The notes beneath the pieces were generated by a model, which saw only the letters and a program-made list of their open reading frames with translations, was not told the DNA's origin and made no database searches. A stretch of DNA of 64,000 nucleotides, from positions 1,302,001 to 1,366,000 of the forward strand of contig NZ_QZMS01000011.1 in NCBI RefSeq assembly GCF_003614885.1, in the 5' to 3' direction. The stretch is from Photobacterium salinisoli (GTDB lineage: Bacteria; Pseudomonadota; Gammaproteobacteria; Enterobacterales; Vibrionaceae). Below are positions 1 to 8,754 of the stretch, piece after piece (position 1 is the stretch's first letter; every line of letters starts with the position of its first letter). The position numbers and the translations under genes are program-made.

Positions 1-133
1 AATGTTGCAGAAAGTTATCCTTCAATATTTCGAAGTGTGCACCTGAGGTCGTTATTATTTTCAATCTGGAGTATTTTGTACTCTGTTCTACCCACGATGA
101 AGTGACAAGACAGATAATCGCGTAAGGAAAAGC

Positions 134-1870
134 ATGCCGTTTAAACTCAACGATGAGTTGGATAAACTCGTTGATACGCTTGCCCGTCAGGCAAACATGG
201 AGCGTTGGTGCCATCGTTTGCTTTCAACGCTGCATCATATGCTGGATTTAACCTATCTGACTTTACTTGTTGAGCATGAAGGCCAGTCGAAAGTGCTGGC
301 GAGCTGGATGGGGAATGAAGAGTTTAAGTACTACCTGCACCCTTTATCGTTATCGAATTACAATGGCGTACCGTCAGAGTTACTTTTAGAATCAAAACAA
401 TCCCGCAGGGCCGTTTCTGCACAATCTGCAACACCGTTTAAAGCCATCTGGAAAGATCAGCCAGGTGATTGGCGCCGGGTGATTTTTCCGATCATTATGC
501 ACGAAAAAGCCGTTGCCTATTTATACGCAGAAACGCCGACCCCAGAACGCCTGGATGACAACCTTAAAGCCTTCGAGCGAGTGTTGTTATTGATAGCGTC
601 TGATATCAGTGTACATATGCTGCGGGAAGAAGCACTGACCCATAATATCAGTCGGCGCAGTGTTGAAGCTGAACTGGAAGTGCGCAACTACTCGCTCAGA
701 GAATATTTATCTTTATTAAAGCAGTTACATGAAGTCACGCTGGCACTTGCGGAATCTAACGATCTGGATTGTTTGTACAGAACCGCGATAGAAATGGGCC
801 GGCAAAAGCTGGGTATCGATCGGTTAGCTATCTTTCTGACAGATATGCAGCAGTACACCATGCAGGGGACGTATGGCACTGATCCTCAGGGCAACGTTGT
901 GTCCCGCCGCACTTTTGTTAACGATATTCCCGATCATCCGCTGGTCCATGAAGCACTCAGCCGCAAAGACGTGGTCGTTGTTAAGGAAAATGCGCCTCTT
1001 TATTACGGTACGCAGCAGGTTGGTACAGGCTGGAATGCCATGATCTCAATGTGGAACAGTGATAACTGTATTGGCTGGATTGCAGCAGATAACCTAATTA
1101 GCCAGCGAAGCCTGACTGATCACCAGAAAGAAATCATGAAATTATTTGGTGCGGCGCTGGGCCAGCAAATCGTGATTAAGCAAAGTCATGAAGCCTTGAC
1201 CAAGCTGAATGCTGAACTTGAACAGCGTGTGCATTTACGCACCCAGGAATTGCAGCAAACAAACAAGGCATTAGAAGATGCTAACCGGCGGCTGGAAGCC
1301 TGGTCCATGCAAGATGGCCTGACCGGCGTGGCAAACAGGCGCTTTTTTGATCTGACGTTGAAGCGATACTGGCAAGTGGCCACACGCAGAAAGTTACCGC
1401 TAAGCATTATTATTCTGGATGTGGATCATTTTAAATCTTTTAATGACACCTATGGGCATCAGAGAGGCGATGTGTGTCTTAAACAGGTCGCAGTGACATT
1501 AGACAATATAGTGAACCGCTATGAGAAAGCGGTATTCAGTCGCTATGGCGGCGAAGAGTTTGTCTGTCTTGTGCCGGAAATGGATGCTGAGTCGCTCAGG
1601 CTGCTGGCTGAGGAAATGCTTGATGCCGTCAATCAGTTAAAGATCCCGCATTCTGGTACACGTCAAGGGGTTATCAGTATCAGTATGGGTCTGTATTCCA
1701 GAGTGCCAACGGAAGACATTCAGGAAGAGGTGCTCTTAGCAGGAGCAGATCAGGGGTTATATCTCGCGAAACAAGGTGGCAGGAATCAATATTTTCAATG
1801 GGATGAGAACCAGTATGCCCAGAAAACTTGTCAGGGTGTACATATCGCAAGCTGTTTGAATAATAAATAA
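134..1870 (+). CDS. GAF-GGDEF diguanylate cyclase
   Basis: Predicted diguanylate cyclase of 578 residues that makes the second messenger c-di-GMP from two GTP. Two GAF-like sensory regions (about residues 25-160 and 205-350) precede a coiled coil (about 355-392) and a C-terminal GGDEF domain (about 395-562). The active-site motif is GGEEF at residues 472-476, a catalytically competent variant. The usual RxxD product-inhibition site just before it reads YEKA, so feedback inhibition by c-di-GMP looks lost. No signal peptide or membrane segment is seen, so the protein is probably cytosolic. The start follows an AAGGAAA ribosome site 4 bases upstream. The ligand of the GAF regions cannot be read from sequence. 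Confidence 0.9.
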   Translation: MPFKLNDELDKLVDTLARQANMERWCHRLLSTLHHMLDLTYLTLLVEHEGQSKVLASWMGNEEFKYYLHPLSLSNYNGVPSELLLESKQSRRAVSAQSATPFKAIWKDQPGDWRRVIFPIIMHEKAVAYLYAETPTPERLDDNLKAFERVLLLIASDISVHMLREEALTHNISRRSVEAELEVRNYSLREYLSLLKQLHEVTLALAESNDLDCLYRTAIEMGRQKLGIDRLAIFLTDMQQYTMQGTYGTDPQGNVVSRRTFVNDIPDHPLVHEALSRKDVVVVKENAPLYYGTQQVGTGWNAMISMWNSDNCIGWIAADNLISQRSLTDHQKEIMKLFGAALGQQIVIKQSHEALTKLNAELEQRVHLRTQELQQTNKALEDANRRLEAWSMQDGLTGVANRRFFDLTLKRYWQVATRRKLPLSIIILDVDHFKSFNDTYGHQRGDVCLKQVAVTLDNIVNRYEKAVFSRYGGEEFVCLVPEMDAESLRLLAEEMLDAVNQLKIPHSGTRQGVISISMGLYSRVPTEDIQEEVLLAGADQGLYLAKQGGRNQYFQWDENQYAQKTCQGVHIASCLNNK

Positions 1871-2036
1871 TTGCTTAAGTTATAATTTGTGACAGCAATC
1901 AATTTTTTCTGGTAATTTCGACTTGAATAGCGCACAATGCGCGCCTTAGTCGAGGCCCATGCTTGTGGATACAGTTGCTGAACCGTGTTAAAGGCAAAGG
2001 GGCCCCGTTTACGTTCGATTACCTATTGGGATCCCA
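1871..2036 (+). promoter_or_regulatory. deaD 5' leader with start-codon palindrome
   Basis: This 166-base stretch separates the GGDEF gene from deaD. A TATAAT at 1881-1886 could be a -10 box, with TTGAAT at 1856-1861 as a poorly spaced -35 (19 bases). Bases 2025-2038 form a perfect 14-base palindrome (ATTGGGATCCCAAT) that includes the A and T of the deaD start codon, and no purine-rich ribosome site is visible before the ATG. A long structured leader is what is known for cold-shock RNA helicase mRNAs in enterobacteria; a regulatory role here is inferred. Confidence 0.4.
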
Positions 2037-3917
2037 ATGCAAGAATCTGTTACAGAATTTCGCCAGTTAGAACTGGCCGACACTCTTTTATCCGCACTTG
2101 ATGCGATGGGCTTCGTGGCACCTACTCCAATTCAGGCTGCTTCCATTCCACTTCTTTTAACCGGTACCGATGCGCTGGGTCAGGCTCAGACGGGTACAGG
2201 TAAAACGGCTGCATTCTCTCTGCCACTGCTGAACAAAATTAACCTGAAGCAACACAAGCCTCAGGCCATTGTTATGGCACCTACTCGTGAGCTGGCTATT
2301 CAGGTTGCTGCTGAAATTAAGAACCTGGGTAAAAATATCCAGGGTCTGAAAGTATTAGAAATTTACGGCGGTGCGTCAATCGTCGATCAAATGCGTGTGC
2401 TTAAGACTGGTGCCCACATTGTTGTTGGTACCCCTGGTCGTGTGAAAGACCTGATCAGCCGTGATCGTCTGCACCTAGATGAAGTACATACTTTCATTCT
2501 GGATGAAGCAGATGAAATGCTGAAAATGGGTTTTGTTGACGACGTAACCTGGATTCTGGAGCAAGCGCCAGAATCAGCACAACGCGTACTTTTCTCTGCA
2601 ACAATGCCACCTATGGTGAAGGAAATCGTTGACCGATTCCTGCGCGATCCTGCACGCATTGATGTTGCGGGTGAAAACCGTACCGTAGCGAAAGTAGAAC
2701 AGCAATTCTGGGTCGTAAAAGGCGTAGAAAAAGACGAAGCTATGATTCGTATGCTGGAAACTGAAGAAACCGATGCCTCAATTGTCTTCGTGCGTACCCG
2801 TCAGGATACTGAGCGTCTGGCAGATTGGTTGTCTTCACGTGGCTTTAAAGCAGCAGCACTTCACGGTGATATTCCTCAGTCTCTGCGTGAGCGTACTGTT
2901 GATCACATCAAACGTGGCGTTATCGATATTCTGGTAGCGACTGATGTTGTTGCACGTGGCCTTGATGTACCACGCATTACACACGTATTTAACTACGATA
3001 TCCCGTTCGATGTTGAATCTTATATCCACCGTATTGGCCGTACTGGCCGTGCCGGACGTAAAGGTAAAGCGATTCTTCTGGTTCGTACTAACCAGATCCG
3101 TATGCTGCGCACCATTGAACGTGTAACGAAATCCCGCATGGAAGAGATTCAGCTTCCTCTGCGTGATGACGTGGCTCTGGCGCGTTTGGATCGTCTGGGT
3201 AAAGAGCTGGAAGAGCAGAAAGAAAGCGCCAGCCTGGAAGCATTCGTAGAGCTGGTTGAGAAACTGCAAGGTTCAGTAGATGTTGATGCGACTACCCTGG
3301 CAGCTATTCTGCTGAAACGTCAGCAAGGCAACCGTCCTTTGTTCTACAAAGGTCCGGACCCTATGATTGCTGCGATCGAACGCGAGAAGCAGCGTCGTGA
3401 CCGTCGTGGTGACCGCCCGGAACGTGGCGAGCGCAGTGAACGCGGCGAGCGACGTGAGCGCCGTCAATCCAACAATGCCGATTGGGATACTTACCAGTTG
3501 CAAGTTGGCCGTGAACAAGGTGTTCAGGTTAAAGATATCGTTGGTGCCATCGCGAACGAGCTGGGTCTGAGCAAAGACTATATCGGTGCTATCAAACTGG
3601 CTCCTGAGCATACTTATGTTCAGTTACCTAAGAAGATGACTCCGGATATCATCGCCCAACTGAAGAAACTGCGTATTCGTCAGAATGACGTGAAGGCTGT
3701 GGTTGTTGAAGACAATGTTCTTCGTGAGCACCGTCGTGGCGGCCGTGATGGCGCACCACGTGATGGTGCACCGCGCGGTGGACGTGATGGGAACCGTGGC
3801 CGTCGTGAAGGCGAGCGCCGTTTTGATCGCAACCGTGGTGGCGACCATCGTGGCAGCTTCCGTGGCGAGCGTAGCCACGCTCCGCGTCAGGAACGCAGCA
3901 AGGCAAGCGCTGAGTAA
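2037..3917 (+). CDS. deaD: DEAD-box ATP-dependent RNA helicase DeaD/CsdA
   Basis: Cold-shock RNA helicase that unwinds RNA during ribosome assembly and mRNA decay at low temperature. It has 626 residues, close to the family length. Motifs in order: Q motif near residue 32, Walker A AQTGTGKT at 50-57, PTREL near 82, TPGR near 132, DEAD at 156-159, SAT at 187-189 and HRIGRTGRAG in the second RecA domain. A DbpA-type RNA-binding domain lies around 485-560, and the last 60 residues are rich in Arg, Gly and Asp repeats, a disordered RNA-binding tail. The ATG at 2037 is the only in-frame start after the stop at 1989; its ribosome site is weak. Confidence 0.95.
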   Translation: MQESVTEFRQLELADTLLSALDAMGFVAPTPIQAASIPLLLTGTDALGQAQTGTGKTAAFSLPLLNKINLKQHKPQAIVMAPTRELAIQVAAEIKNLGKNIQGLKVLEIYGGASIVDQMRVLKTGAHIVVGTPGRVKDLISRDRLHLDEVHTFILDEADEMLKMGFVDDVTWILEQAPESAQRVLFSATMPPMVKEIVDRFLRDPARIDVAGENRTVAKVEQQFWVVKGVEKDEAMIRMLETEETDASIVFVRTRQDTERLADWLSSRGFKAAALHGDIPQSLRERTVDHIKRGVIDILVATDVVARGLDVPRITHVFNYDIPFDVESYIHRIGRTGRAGRKGKAILLVRTNQIRMLRTIERVTKSRMEEIQLPLRDDVALARLDRLGKELEEQKESASLEAFVELVEKLQGSVDVDATTLAAILLKRQQGNRPLFYKGPDPMIAAIEREKQRRDRRGDRPERGERSERGERRERRQSNNADWDTYQLQVGREQGVQVKDIVGAIANELGLSKDYIGAIKLAPEHTYVQLPKKMTPDIIAQLKKLRIRQNDVKAVVVEDNVLREHRRGGRDGAPRDGAPRGGRDGNRGRREGERRFDRNRGGDHRGSFRGERSHAPRQERSKASAE

Positions 3918-3944
3918 TTCCTGGCTGAAATGTCATGAAATAAA

Positions 3945-3969
3945 AACCGGGGGAAACCCCGGTTTTTTT
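3945..3969 (+). terminator. Rho-independent terminator of deaD
   Basis: An 8-bp stem AACCGGGG/CCCCGGTT with a GAAA loop is followed by a run of seven T. It lies 28 bases after the deaD stop. Reading leftward it could also serve the convergent LysR gene. Confidence 0.9.
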
Positions 3970-4017
3970 ATGCCTGAAATCCACTGGAAACAATACGACA
4001 AAAGAGATATGACAGAT

Positions 4018-4974
4018 TTATACTGTTACTCGTATTTTTATGGGGTCGGGCAATCCCAGGGCCTTTTTATTTATTCTGTCCATTTCCTCAACGCGTTCAA
4101 TTAAATAATCTTTAAAATTGACACAACGTACAGGCATATACTTACGGGGTTTAAAGTAAAGGTTAAGTTCAAATTGACTGCTGACATAATTTTTGAGAAC
4201 AGCTTGAAGCCGGCTGTTATTTAATTCTTCACTGACAAGACTGTAAGGCAGATATGCGATACCCCCTCCGGCAAGCGCAATATTCTTCAGTATTTCACTG
4301 TCGTCAGCTTCAACAGTTTGGGCTATTTCTACTGAGTTGTACTCACCATTTTGCTCGAATATCCATTTATTGCCTCCAACCAGTGTCGTAGCGTAAAGGC
4401 AAAAATGCTGCTTTAACTGTTCGGGAAGGCGTGGCTCACCGTATTGCGCGATATATTTGGGTGAACAGCAGGCGATAAGTGGTTCACGGATGAGCGATCG
4501 CTTTACCAGCAAACTGTCTTTATCTTGAAAACCTCTGTATGTTGCGTTTGCACGTATCGCGAAGTCAACTTCATGAACATGATCGACTTCAAACGCCGTT
4601 TCAAGAACAACAAAATTGATAGACGGATGGAGCTGGACATATTCACCAATAATCTGGCTGAGGTAATGTTTAGCAAACAGAGGCGTGCTGGCTATACGTA
4701 TCTGGCCTTTATCTTCATTACTCAGGTTCTGAACTTCATTAAAAACATCATTGATCTCACTGTTTATCAGGTTAAACCTGTCATACAAACGCTGTCCTGC
4801 CTGGGTCGGTGATATCTTTCGTGTCGTTCTTTTCAGCAGGCTGACACCCATGCTTTCTTCCAGCTCATTGAGCCAGCGACTGCCGGCAGACGCAGAAATC
4901 CCGTATTGCTTTGCAGCTTCACTTAACGAGCCATGTCGCACTACGTGTAGAAAAAAAACTACTTTATCAAGCAT
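4018..4974 (-). CDS. LysR-family transcriptional regulator
   Basis: Predicted DNA-binding regulator of 318 residues: N-terminal winged helix-turn-helix (about 1-60, with the recognition helix around SASAGSRWLNELEE) and a C-terminal substrate-binding-like effector domain. The start at 4974 (MLDKVVFFL) fits the family's usual N terminus and has AAGGAT 11 bases upstream; an upstream ATG at 5010 would add 12 residues without a ribosome site. It is transcribed away from the short-chain dehydrogenase at 5371, so by the usual LysR arrangement it may control that gene. Effector unknown. Confidence 0.85.
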   Translation of the reverse strand: MLDKVVFFLHVVRHGSLSEAAKQYGISASAGSRWLNELEESMGVSLLKRTTRKISPTQAGQRLYDRFNLINSEINDVFNEVQNLSNEDKGQIRIASTPLFAKHYLSQIIGEYVQLHPSINFVVLETAFEVDHVHEVDFAIRANATYRGFQDKDSLLVKRSLIREPLIACCSPKYIAQYGEPRLPEQLKQHFCLYATTLVGGNKWIFEQNGEYNSVEIAQTVEADDSEILKNIALAGGGIAYLPYSLVSEELNNSRLQAVLKNYVSSQFELNLYFKPRKYMPVRCVNFKDYLIERVEEMDRINKKALGLPDPIKIRVTV

Positions 4975-5370
4975 GCCTGCATCTGATCCTTGAGCACTTC
5001 CCTGATACATTTATAGCAAACGCCGTCTTCATTACCAGTGAAGAGTTCATGACGGGGGCGTGATAACAACTAATACACTGTTTTATATGAAATAGTACAG
5101 GTGACTTATTGGAAAAATGCGACATGTGTAATTAAATATCATATTGGTAACAAACTATCTTGATAGGCTTGATGATTACCGCTCCGTTATTCAGCAGGTA
5201 ATTGGATTAATAGATTAAATAGAGTGGTCGCAAAGGTGAATTGCAGCATTGAGGGTAATCTTTTGATTTGTTTGCTCTAAAATCAACATGATGGAAGTGA
5301 GCGGTGAAACAGTGTGCCCGCACTGGATTCGATTTTCGCTTCAGTTTTTTGAACTCAGAGGGAATTAAGT
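4975..5370. promoter_or_regulatory. Divergent intergenic region, LysR / SDR
   Basis: About 395 bases between the two divergent genes. The stretch is AT-rich and should hold both promoters, but I see no clear -35/-10 pair and no unambiguous LysR T-N11-A box. A GAGGGAA ribosome site lies just before the SDR ATG. Confidence 0.35.
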
Positions 5371-6105
5371 ATGCTGAACAATAAAGTTTGCATCGTTACG
5401 GGAGGCGCACAAGGTATAGGCCGTTGTATTGTCGAGACCTTTGCCAACCAGCAGGCTGAAATTGTCTATGCCTGTGATATGAATGCAGCAGCAATGGCTG
5501 AACTGGAGAAAACGTACAAAAATGTAAAAGCCATTGAGCTGAATGTCTGCGATCGGGAGTCGGTAAGTCGCTTTGTTGACAACATTGTAAAAGATTATGG
5601 CCGTGTAGATGTGCTGGTAAATAATGCGGGGATCACCCGAGATAATCTGATTGAGAAAATGACGGAAGACGAGTGGGATATGGTGTTGGATGTAAACCTG
5701 AAAGGGGTATTCAACATGACGCAAGCAGTTGCTCCGGTCATGATGGAGTCAGGCGCAGGGTCAATCATTACTATGTCATCTGTTGTGGGCACAGACGGTA
5801 ACATTGGACAAAGTAATTATGCTGCCACGAAAGGCGGCGTGATTGCGATGACCAAGGGTTGGGCGAAGGAATTTTCACGAAAAGGCGCTCAGGTGCGAGC
5901 AAACTGTATTGCCCCTGGCTTTGTGGAAACGCCGTTGACCGTTAACCTGCCTGAAAAAATTCTGGAGTATATGAAGTCGAAAACGCCATTGAAGCGTATG
6001 GGTAAGCCAGAAGATATTGCGAACGGTGCGTTGTTTTTAGCCAGTGATAATTCCGCGTTTATCACGGGACAGACACTGAAAATTGATGGTGGCCTTGTTA
6101 TTTAG
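5371..6105 (+). CDS. Short-chain dehydrogenase/reductase, FabG-like
   Basis: NAD(P)-dependent oxidoreductase of 244 residues, the typical single-domain classical SDR length. The Rossmann motif TGGAQGIG is at residues 10-17, NNAG at 84-87, and the catalytic Ser (about 136), Tyr150 and Lys154 (YAATK) are all present. The closest pattern is 3-oxoacyl-ACP or acetoacetyl-CoA reductase (FabG/PhaB type), but no fatty-acid or PHB genes adjoin it, so the substrate is open. It is monocistronic: terminator downstream, divergent LysR gene upstream. Confidence 0.85.
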   Translation: MLNNKVCIVTGGAQGIGRCIVETFANQQAEIVYACDMNAAAMAELEKTYKNVKAIELNVCDRESVSRFVDNIVKDYGRVDVLVNNAGITRDNLIEKMTEDEWDMVLDVNLKGVFNMTQAVAPVMMESGAGSIITMSSVVGTDGNIGQSNYAATKGGVIAMTKGWAKEFSRKGAQVRANCIAPGFVETPLTVNLPEKILEYMKSKTPLKRMGKPEDIANGALFLASDNSAFITGQTLKIDGGLVI

Positions 6106-6134
6106 TCCCTGGGTTTCAGGGTTGCTCTGTCCAC

Positions 6135-6168
6135 AAAAGCCTTGAGAAATCGAGGCTTTTTTGTTTTT
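6135..6168 (+). terminator. Rho-independent terminator of SDR
   Basis: A 10-bp stem AAAAGCCTTG/CGAGGCTTTT (one G-T pair) with a 6-base loop is followed by TTGTTTTT, 29 bases after the SDR stop. Confidence 0.85.
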
Positions 6169-6327
6169 AAGTCTTTCAAGTGAGATCTCAGTTCAAGTAT
6201 ATATTTATAGTCATTTGCCCTGATGTCTATCGCTATCTTAGTGAGTGTAAATGTATAGAAATCACCTTTAAATATTGTGAATAACACCGTATTATTTTGC
6301 CAATTGGCATATTTTTGAGGTGAGTGA

Positions 6328-6567
6328 GTGCTTTTTGGTTATATTGCACCAAGTTTGCTGCTTATCGTAGTAGGGTGCCTGTTCACTCTTGCGATGGCAT
6401 TGCATAAGCAATGGCTTTGGCTGACTCGTATCTCGCTGATTGGCTTGCTGCTGGCAGCAGCCATGGTCGTTAAGTATCAGTATCAGGATCTGCAATCAAT
6501 CGGTTCGTGTCTGCATCGCCTCGAAAACCCTCGCTCAGTTCAGCATGGTTGCATGCGGGTGGACTGA
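6328..6567 (+). CDS. Small hypothetical membrane protein
   Basis: A 79-residue reading frame starting at GTG with GAGG 7 bases upstream. The first 48 residues hold two hydrophobic stretches (about 4-23 and 35-50) and suggest an inner-membrane protein; the tail has two Cys. I do not recognise a family. It sits alone between the SDR terminator and the DUF4382 lipoprotein. An overlapping frame at 6440-6667 is less likely because it lacks a ribosome site. Coding status is moderately supported only. Confidence 0.45.
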   Translation: MLFGYIAPSLLLIVVGCLFTLAMALHKQWLWLTRISLIGLLLAAAMVVKYQYQDLQSIGSCLHRLENPRSVQHGCMRVD

Positions 6568-6722
6568 TCCCGTCGCTATAAAGCCGCGTATTTGCCTAAC
6601 ATATTATGCCTTTGGGGTATTTTTTGTTCTCCTTTGTCATCTTGTTGTTAACTTTCGTTGCAGATAATGCTTTGACTGCAATAACTCGTTAAGCTTGACC
6701 AAAAAGCGAGTGGAGCAGTCAA

Positions 6723-7658
6723 ATGAAAAAATTAATGATAGCCGGTGCGGTAAGTATGGTATTGGCTGGTTGTGGGTCAGATTCCGATGATAAGTCGACG
6801 GGAAAGGTTTCTCTGGCTATGTCTGATGCCCCGGTTGACGGCTTAAAGCAGGTCTGTGTGGCATTTGACAATATTACTGTGCATCACTCAGGCGGCAGTG
6901 AAGCGTCTTGGGGAACAACGTCGTTTGCTGCAGATCAAAGTTCTGCAGCTTGTGTGCCAGAAGGTCTTGCTATTCCTGAAGATGCAAACGGGAATCCAGA
7001 GTTCATGGTGATCGACCTGCTGGATTATCAGGGCACTGATGCGCTTCAGGTGCTGAGTGATGAAGTATTACTTGCCGGTCAATACACACAGATGCGCCTT
7101 TCTGTGCTGGAAAACGGTTCGTATTCTGACGGCACACCCTATTCACATGTTGTGACTGACACAGATGCAGTGGAAGGTATCCGTGTTCCAAGCGGCGAGC
7201 TGAAACTTGATGGCTTTACTGTCGAGGCAGATTCAACTCAGGCTTATACCATTGAATTTGATTTGCGCAAAAGTATGGTACTGAATGCCAACGGCTACCA
7301 GCTCAAACCCCGTGGCGTACGTGTTGTTGATAACACAGCCGTCGCAGTTATTGACGGTACGGTTGGCGCATCCTTGTGTAGCAGCGACTTGTCTAATGCA
7401 TTTGTCTATGTGTATTCAATAGCAAATGGCGGCCAGTTCGGTGATTTAGGTTCTGAAAATGAACCTTTGGCATCAGCATCGGTTGATCCTGTCACGGGCC
7501 AGTATGTGATTGGCTATCTGCCGTTAGACACTTATGACCTGAACCTGGTCTGTAATGGTAATGAAGATGATCCGGAGCAAGCCGGTGATACACTGATTGT
7601 TGATACCACACTACTGGACCAAGTGCTTGGCACCGATGGTCTGACAGTGAACTTCTAA
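6723..7658 (+). CDS. DUF4382 lipoprotein
   Basis: Predicted lipoprotein of 311 residues. A Lys-rich, hydrophobic signal ends in the lipobox LAGC (Cys16) followed by an Asp-rich stretch, which favours export and membrane anchoring. The mature N terminus (SLAMSDAPVDGLKQVCVAFDNITVH) matches the start of the DUF4382 domain, a beta-rich domain of unknown function common in marine gammaproteobacteria. The C-terminal 90 residues look like a carboxypeptidase-regulatory or transthyretin-type beta sandwich. It is monocistronic, with a terminator directly downstream. Confidence 0.8.
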   Translation: MKKLMIAGAVSMVLAGCGSDSDDKSTGKVSLAMSDAPVDGLKQVCVAFDNITVHHSGGSEASWGTTSFAADQSSAACVPEGLAIPEDANGNPEFMVIDLLDYQGTDALQVLSDEVLLAGQYTQMRLSVLENGSYSDGTPYSHVVTDTDAVEGIRVPSGELKLDGFTVEADSTQAYTIEFDLRKSMVLNANGYQLKPRGVRVVDNTAVAVIDGTVGASLCSSDLSNAFVYVYSIANGGQFGDLGSENEPLASASVDPVTGQYVIGYLPLDTYDLNLVCNGNEDDPEQAGDTLIVDTTLLDQVLGTDGLTVNF

Positions 7659-7668
7659 TCAGCGCATA

Positions 7669-7704
7669 GTGTAAAAAAACCGCCATTCGGCGGTTTTTTT
7701 ACAC
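7669..7704. terminator. Bidirectional terminator
   Basis: A 16-bp hairpin (GTGT, seven A, CCGCC, loop ATTC, GGCGG, seven T, ACAC) has an A-run on one side and a T-run on the other, so it can end transcription from both directions. It overlaps the stop codon of the leftward DUF3392 gene. Confidence 0.9.
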
Positions 7705-8031
7705 CTGGTTATTTCTTTGCGCCCAACTGCCAAGAAAAATGAAAGTCCCCAGTATTACCGTAAACAGCCACACATTACTCATTCCATTCAGTTGTTTGGC
7801 TAACCAGGGTGTGGCGGCTATTATCATGAAGCCATAGCCGAATGCATTGACAAAAATGAAGGCACAGGTGCGCAGGATAAAGTTCGTTCCCGACAGATAG
7901 CGCCGCAGGATCATATTGATATCTGAGCCAAATACCACAAGCAGGCATGCAATCATGGCCGTTGCGATGTCACTGATCCAAGGACGTAAAAACTGCCCGG
8001 ATTCTGCTAAGTACCCCAGTAAAATATTCAT
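7699..8031 (-). CDS. DUF3392 family membrane protein
   Basis: A 110-residue inner-membrane protein with three or four hydrophobic segments (about 18-36, 50-72 and 85-103). Length and pattern fit DUF3392, a small membrane family found mainly in Vibrionaceae and relatives; no function is known. It converges on the DUF4382 gene and shares its terminator. The start at 8031 (ATG) is the first plausible one. Confidence 0.75.
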   Translation of the reverse strand: MNILLGYLAESGQFLRPWISDIATAMIACLLVVFGSDINMILRRYLSGTNFILRTCAFIFVNAFGYGFMIIAATPWLAKQLNGMSNVWLFTVILGTFIFLGSWAQRNNQV

Positions 8032-8233
8032 AACCGACTGTTGTAAAACATAATGATTCTTGATGACGACAGGATACGCTCACTCAAGGATACGATGAAT
8101 CCCCCCGAAGGCGAGATGCAGAGTAGATCACAGATTGAAGGTGTTATCACTCTGGGTAATTTGGCTTTTCGCTGGTATTTCAGGCTTCAGGCTCAGATAA
8201 TACCAGTAGGGAAGTTCAAACGATTAAGTGGTT

Positions 8234-8647
8234 ATGTTGCATATATCGAACACAGTACAGATAGCAGACTGGGAAATAGAAATTACCGCCGTTCGCGCTC
8301 AGGGAGCGGGAGGGCAGAATGTCAATAAAGTCTCCAGTGCCATACACTTACGTTTTGATATTAAGCGCTCCAGTTTGCCTGATTTTTATAAAGAAAAACT
8401 GTTGCAGCTCTCTGATCAGCGAATAACTAAAGATGGTGTCATTATCATCAAAGCTCAGCAGTTCAGGACTCAGGAGCAAAATAAAGAAGATGCTCTGCAA
8501 AGATTGCAGGCTTTGATCCAGTCAGCAGCAAAGCAAGAGAAAAAGCGTCAACCCACAAAGCCGACCAAATCCTCTCAGCGGCGCCGGGTAGATAAGAAAA
8601 CCCAGCGCGGACAGATCAAATCGATGAGAGGAAAGGTGACGCATTAA
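8234..8647 (+). CDS. arfB: Alternative ribosome-rescue factor ArfB
   Basis: Peptidyl-tRNA hydrolase that frees ribosomes stalled on mRNAs without a stop codon. It has 137 residues (E. coli YaeJ/ArfB 140). The release-factor GGQ motif lies in VRAQGAGGQNVNK (about residues 19-31) and sits directly before SSAIHLRFDI, as in E. coli. The basic C-terminal tail (KKRQPTKPTK to KSMRGKV), which probes the empty mRNA channel, is complete. ATG 8234 is preferred over GTG 8228 because MLHISN then aligns with the E. coli N terminus. The 200 bases upstream hold no convincing gene. Confidence 0.93.
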   Translation: MLHISNTVQIADWEIEITAVRAQGAGGQNVNKVSSAIHLRFDIKRSSLPDFYKEKLLQLSDQRITKDGVIIIKAQQFRTQEQNKEDALQRLQALIQSAAKQEKKRQPTKPTKSSQRRRVDKKTQRGQIKSMRGKVTH

Positions 8648-8754
8648 ACGATTGAATAGTCTCGCTCTGAATCTGCCTGTTTATTCGTTTGTTTGCCACT
8701 GAGAAGGCTGGCATACTGAGTTTCTCTTCGAGTTTTCTGATAATCCAAGTGGTG

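Noticed and set aside
2835..3993. Antisense frames opposite deaD
   Set aside because: They mirror the Arg/Gly-rich coding bias of deaD and have no independent support.
6440..6667. 75-residue frame overlapping the small membrane protein gene
   Set aside because: No ribosome site, and the upstream GTG frame at 6328 has both a ribosome site and a membrane-protein layout.
8053..8328. 91-residue frame upstream of and overlapping arfB
   Set aside because: It overlaps the well-supported arfB start in another frame, has no recognisable domain and no good ribosome site; the C-terminal part is the frame-shifted arfB N terminus.
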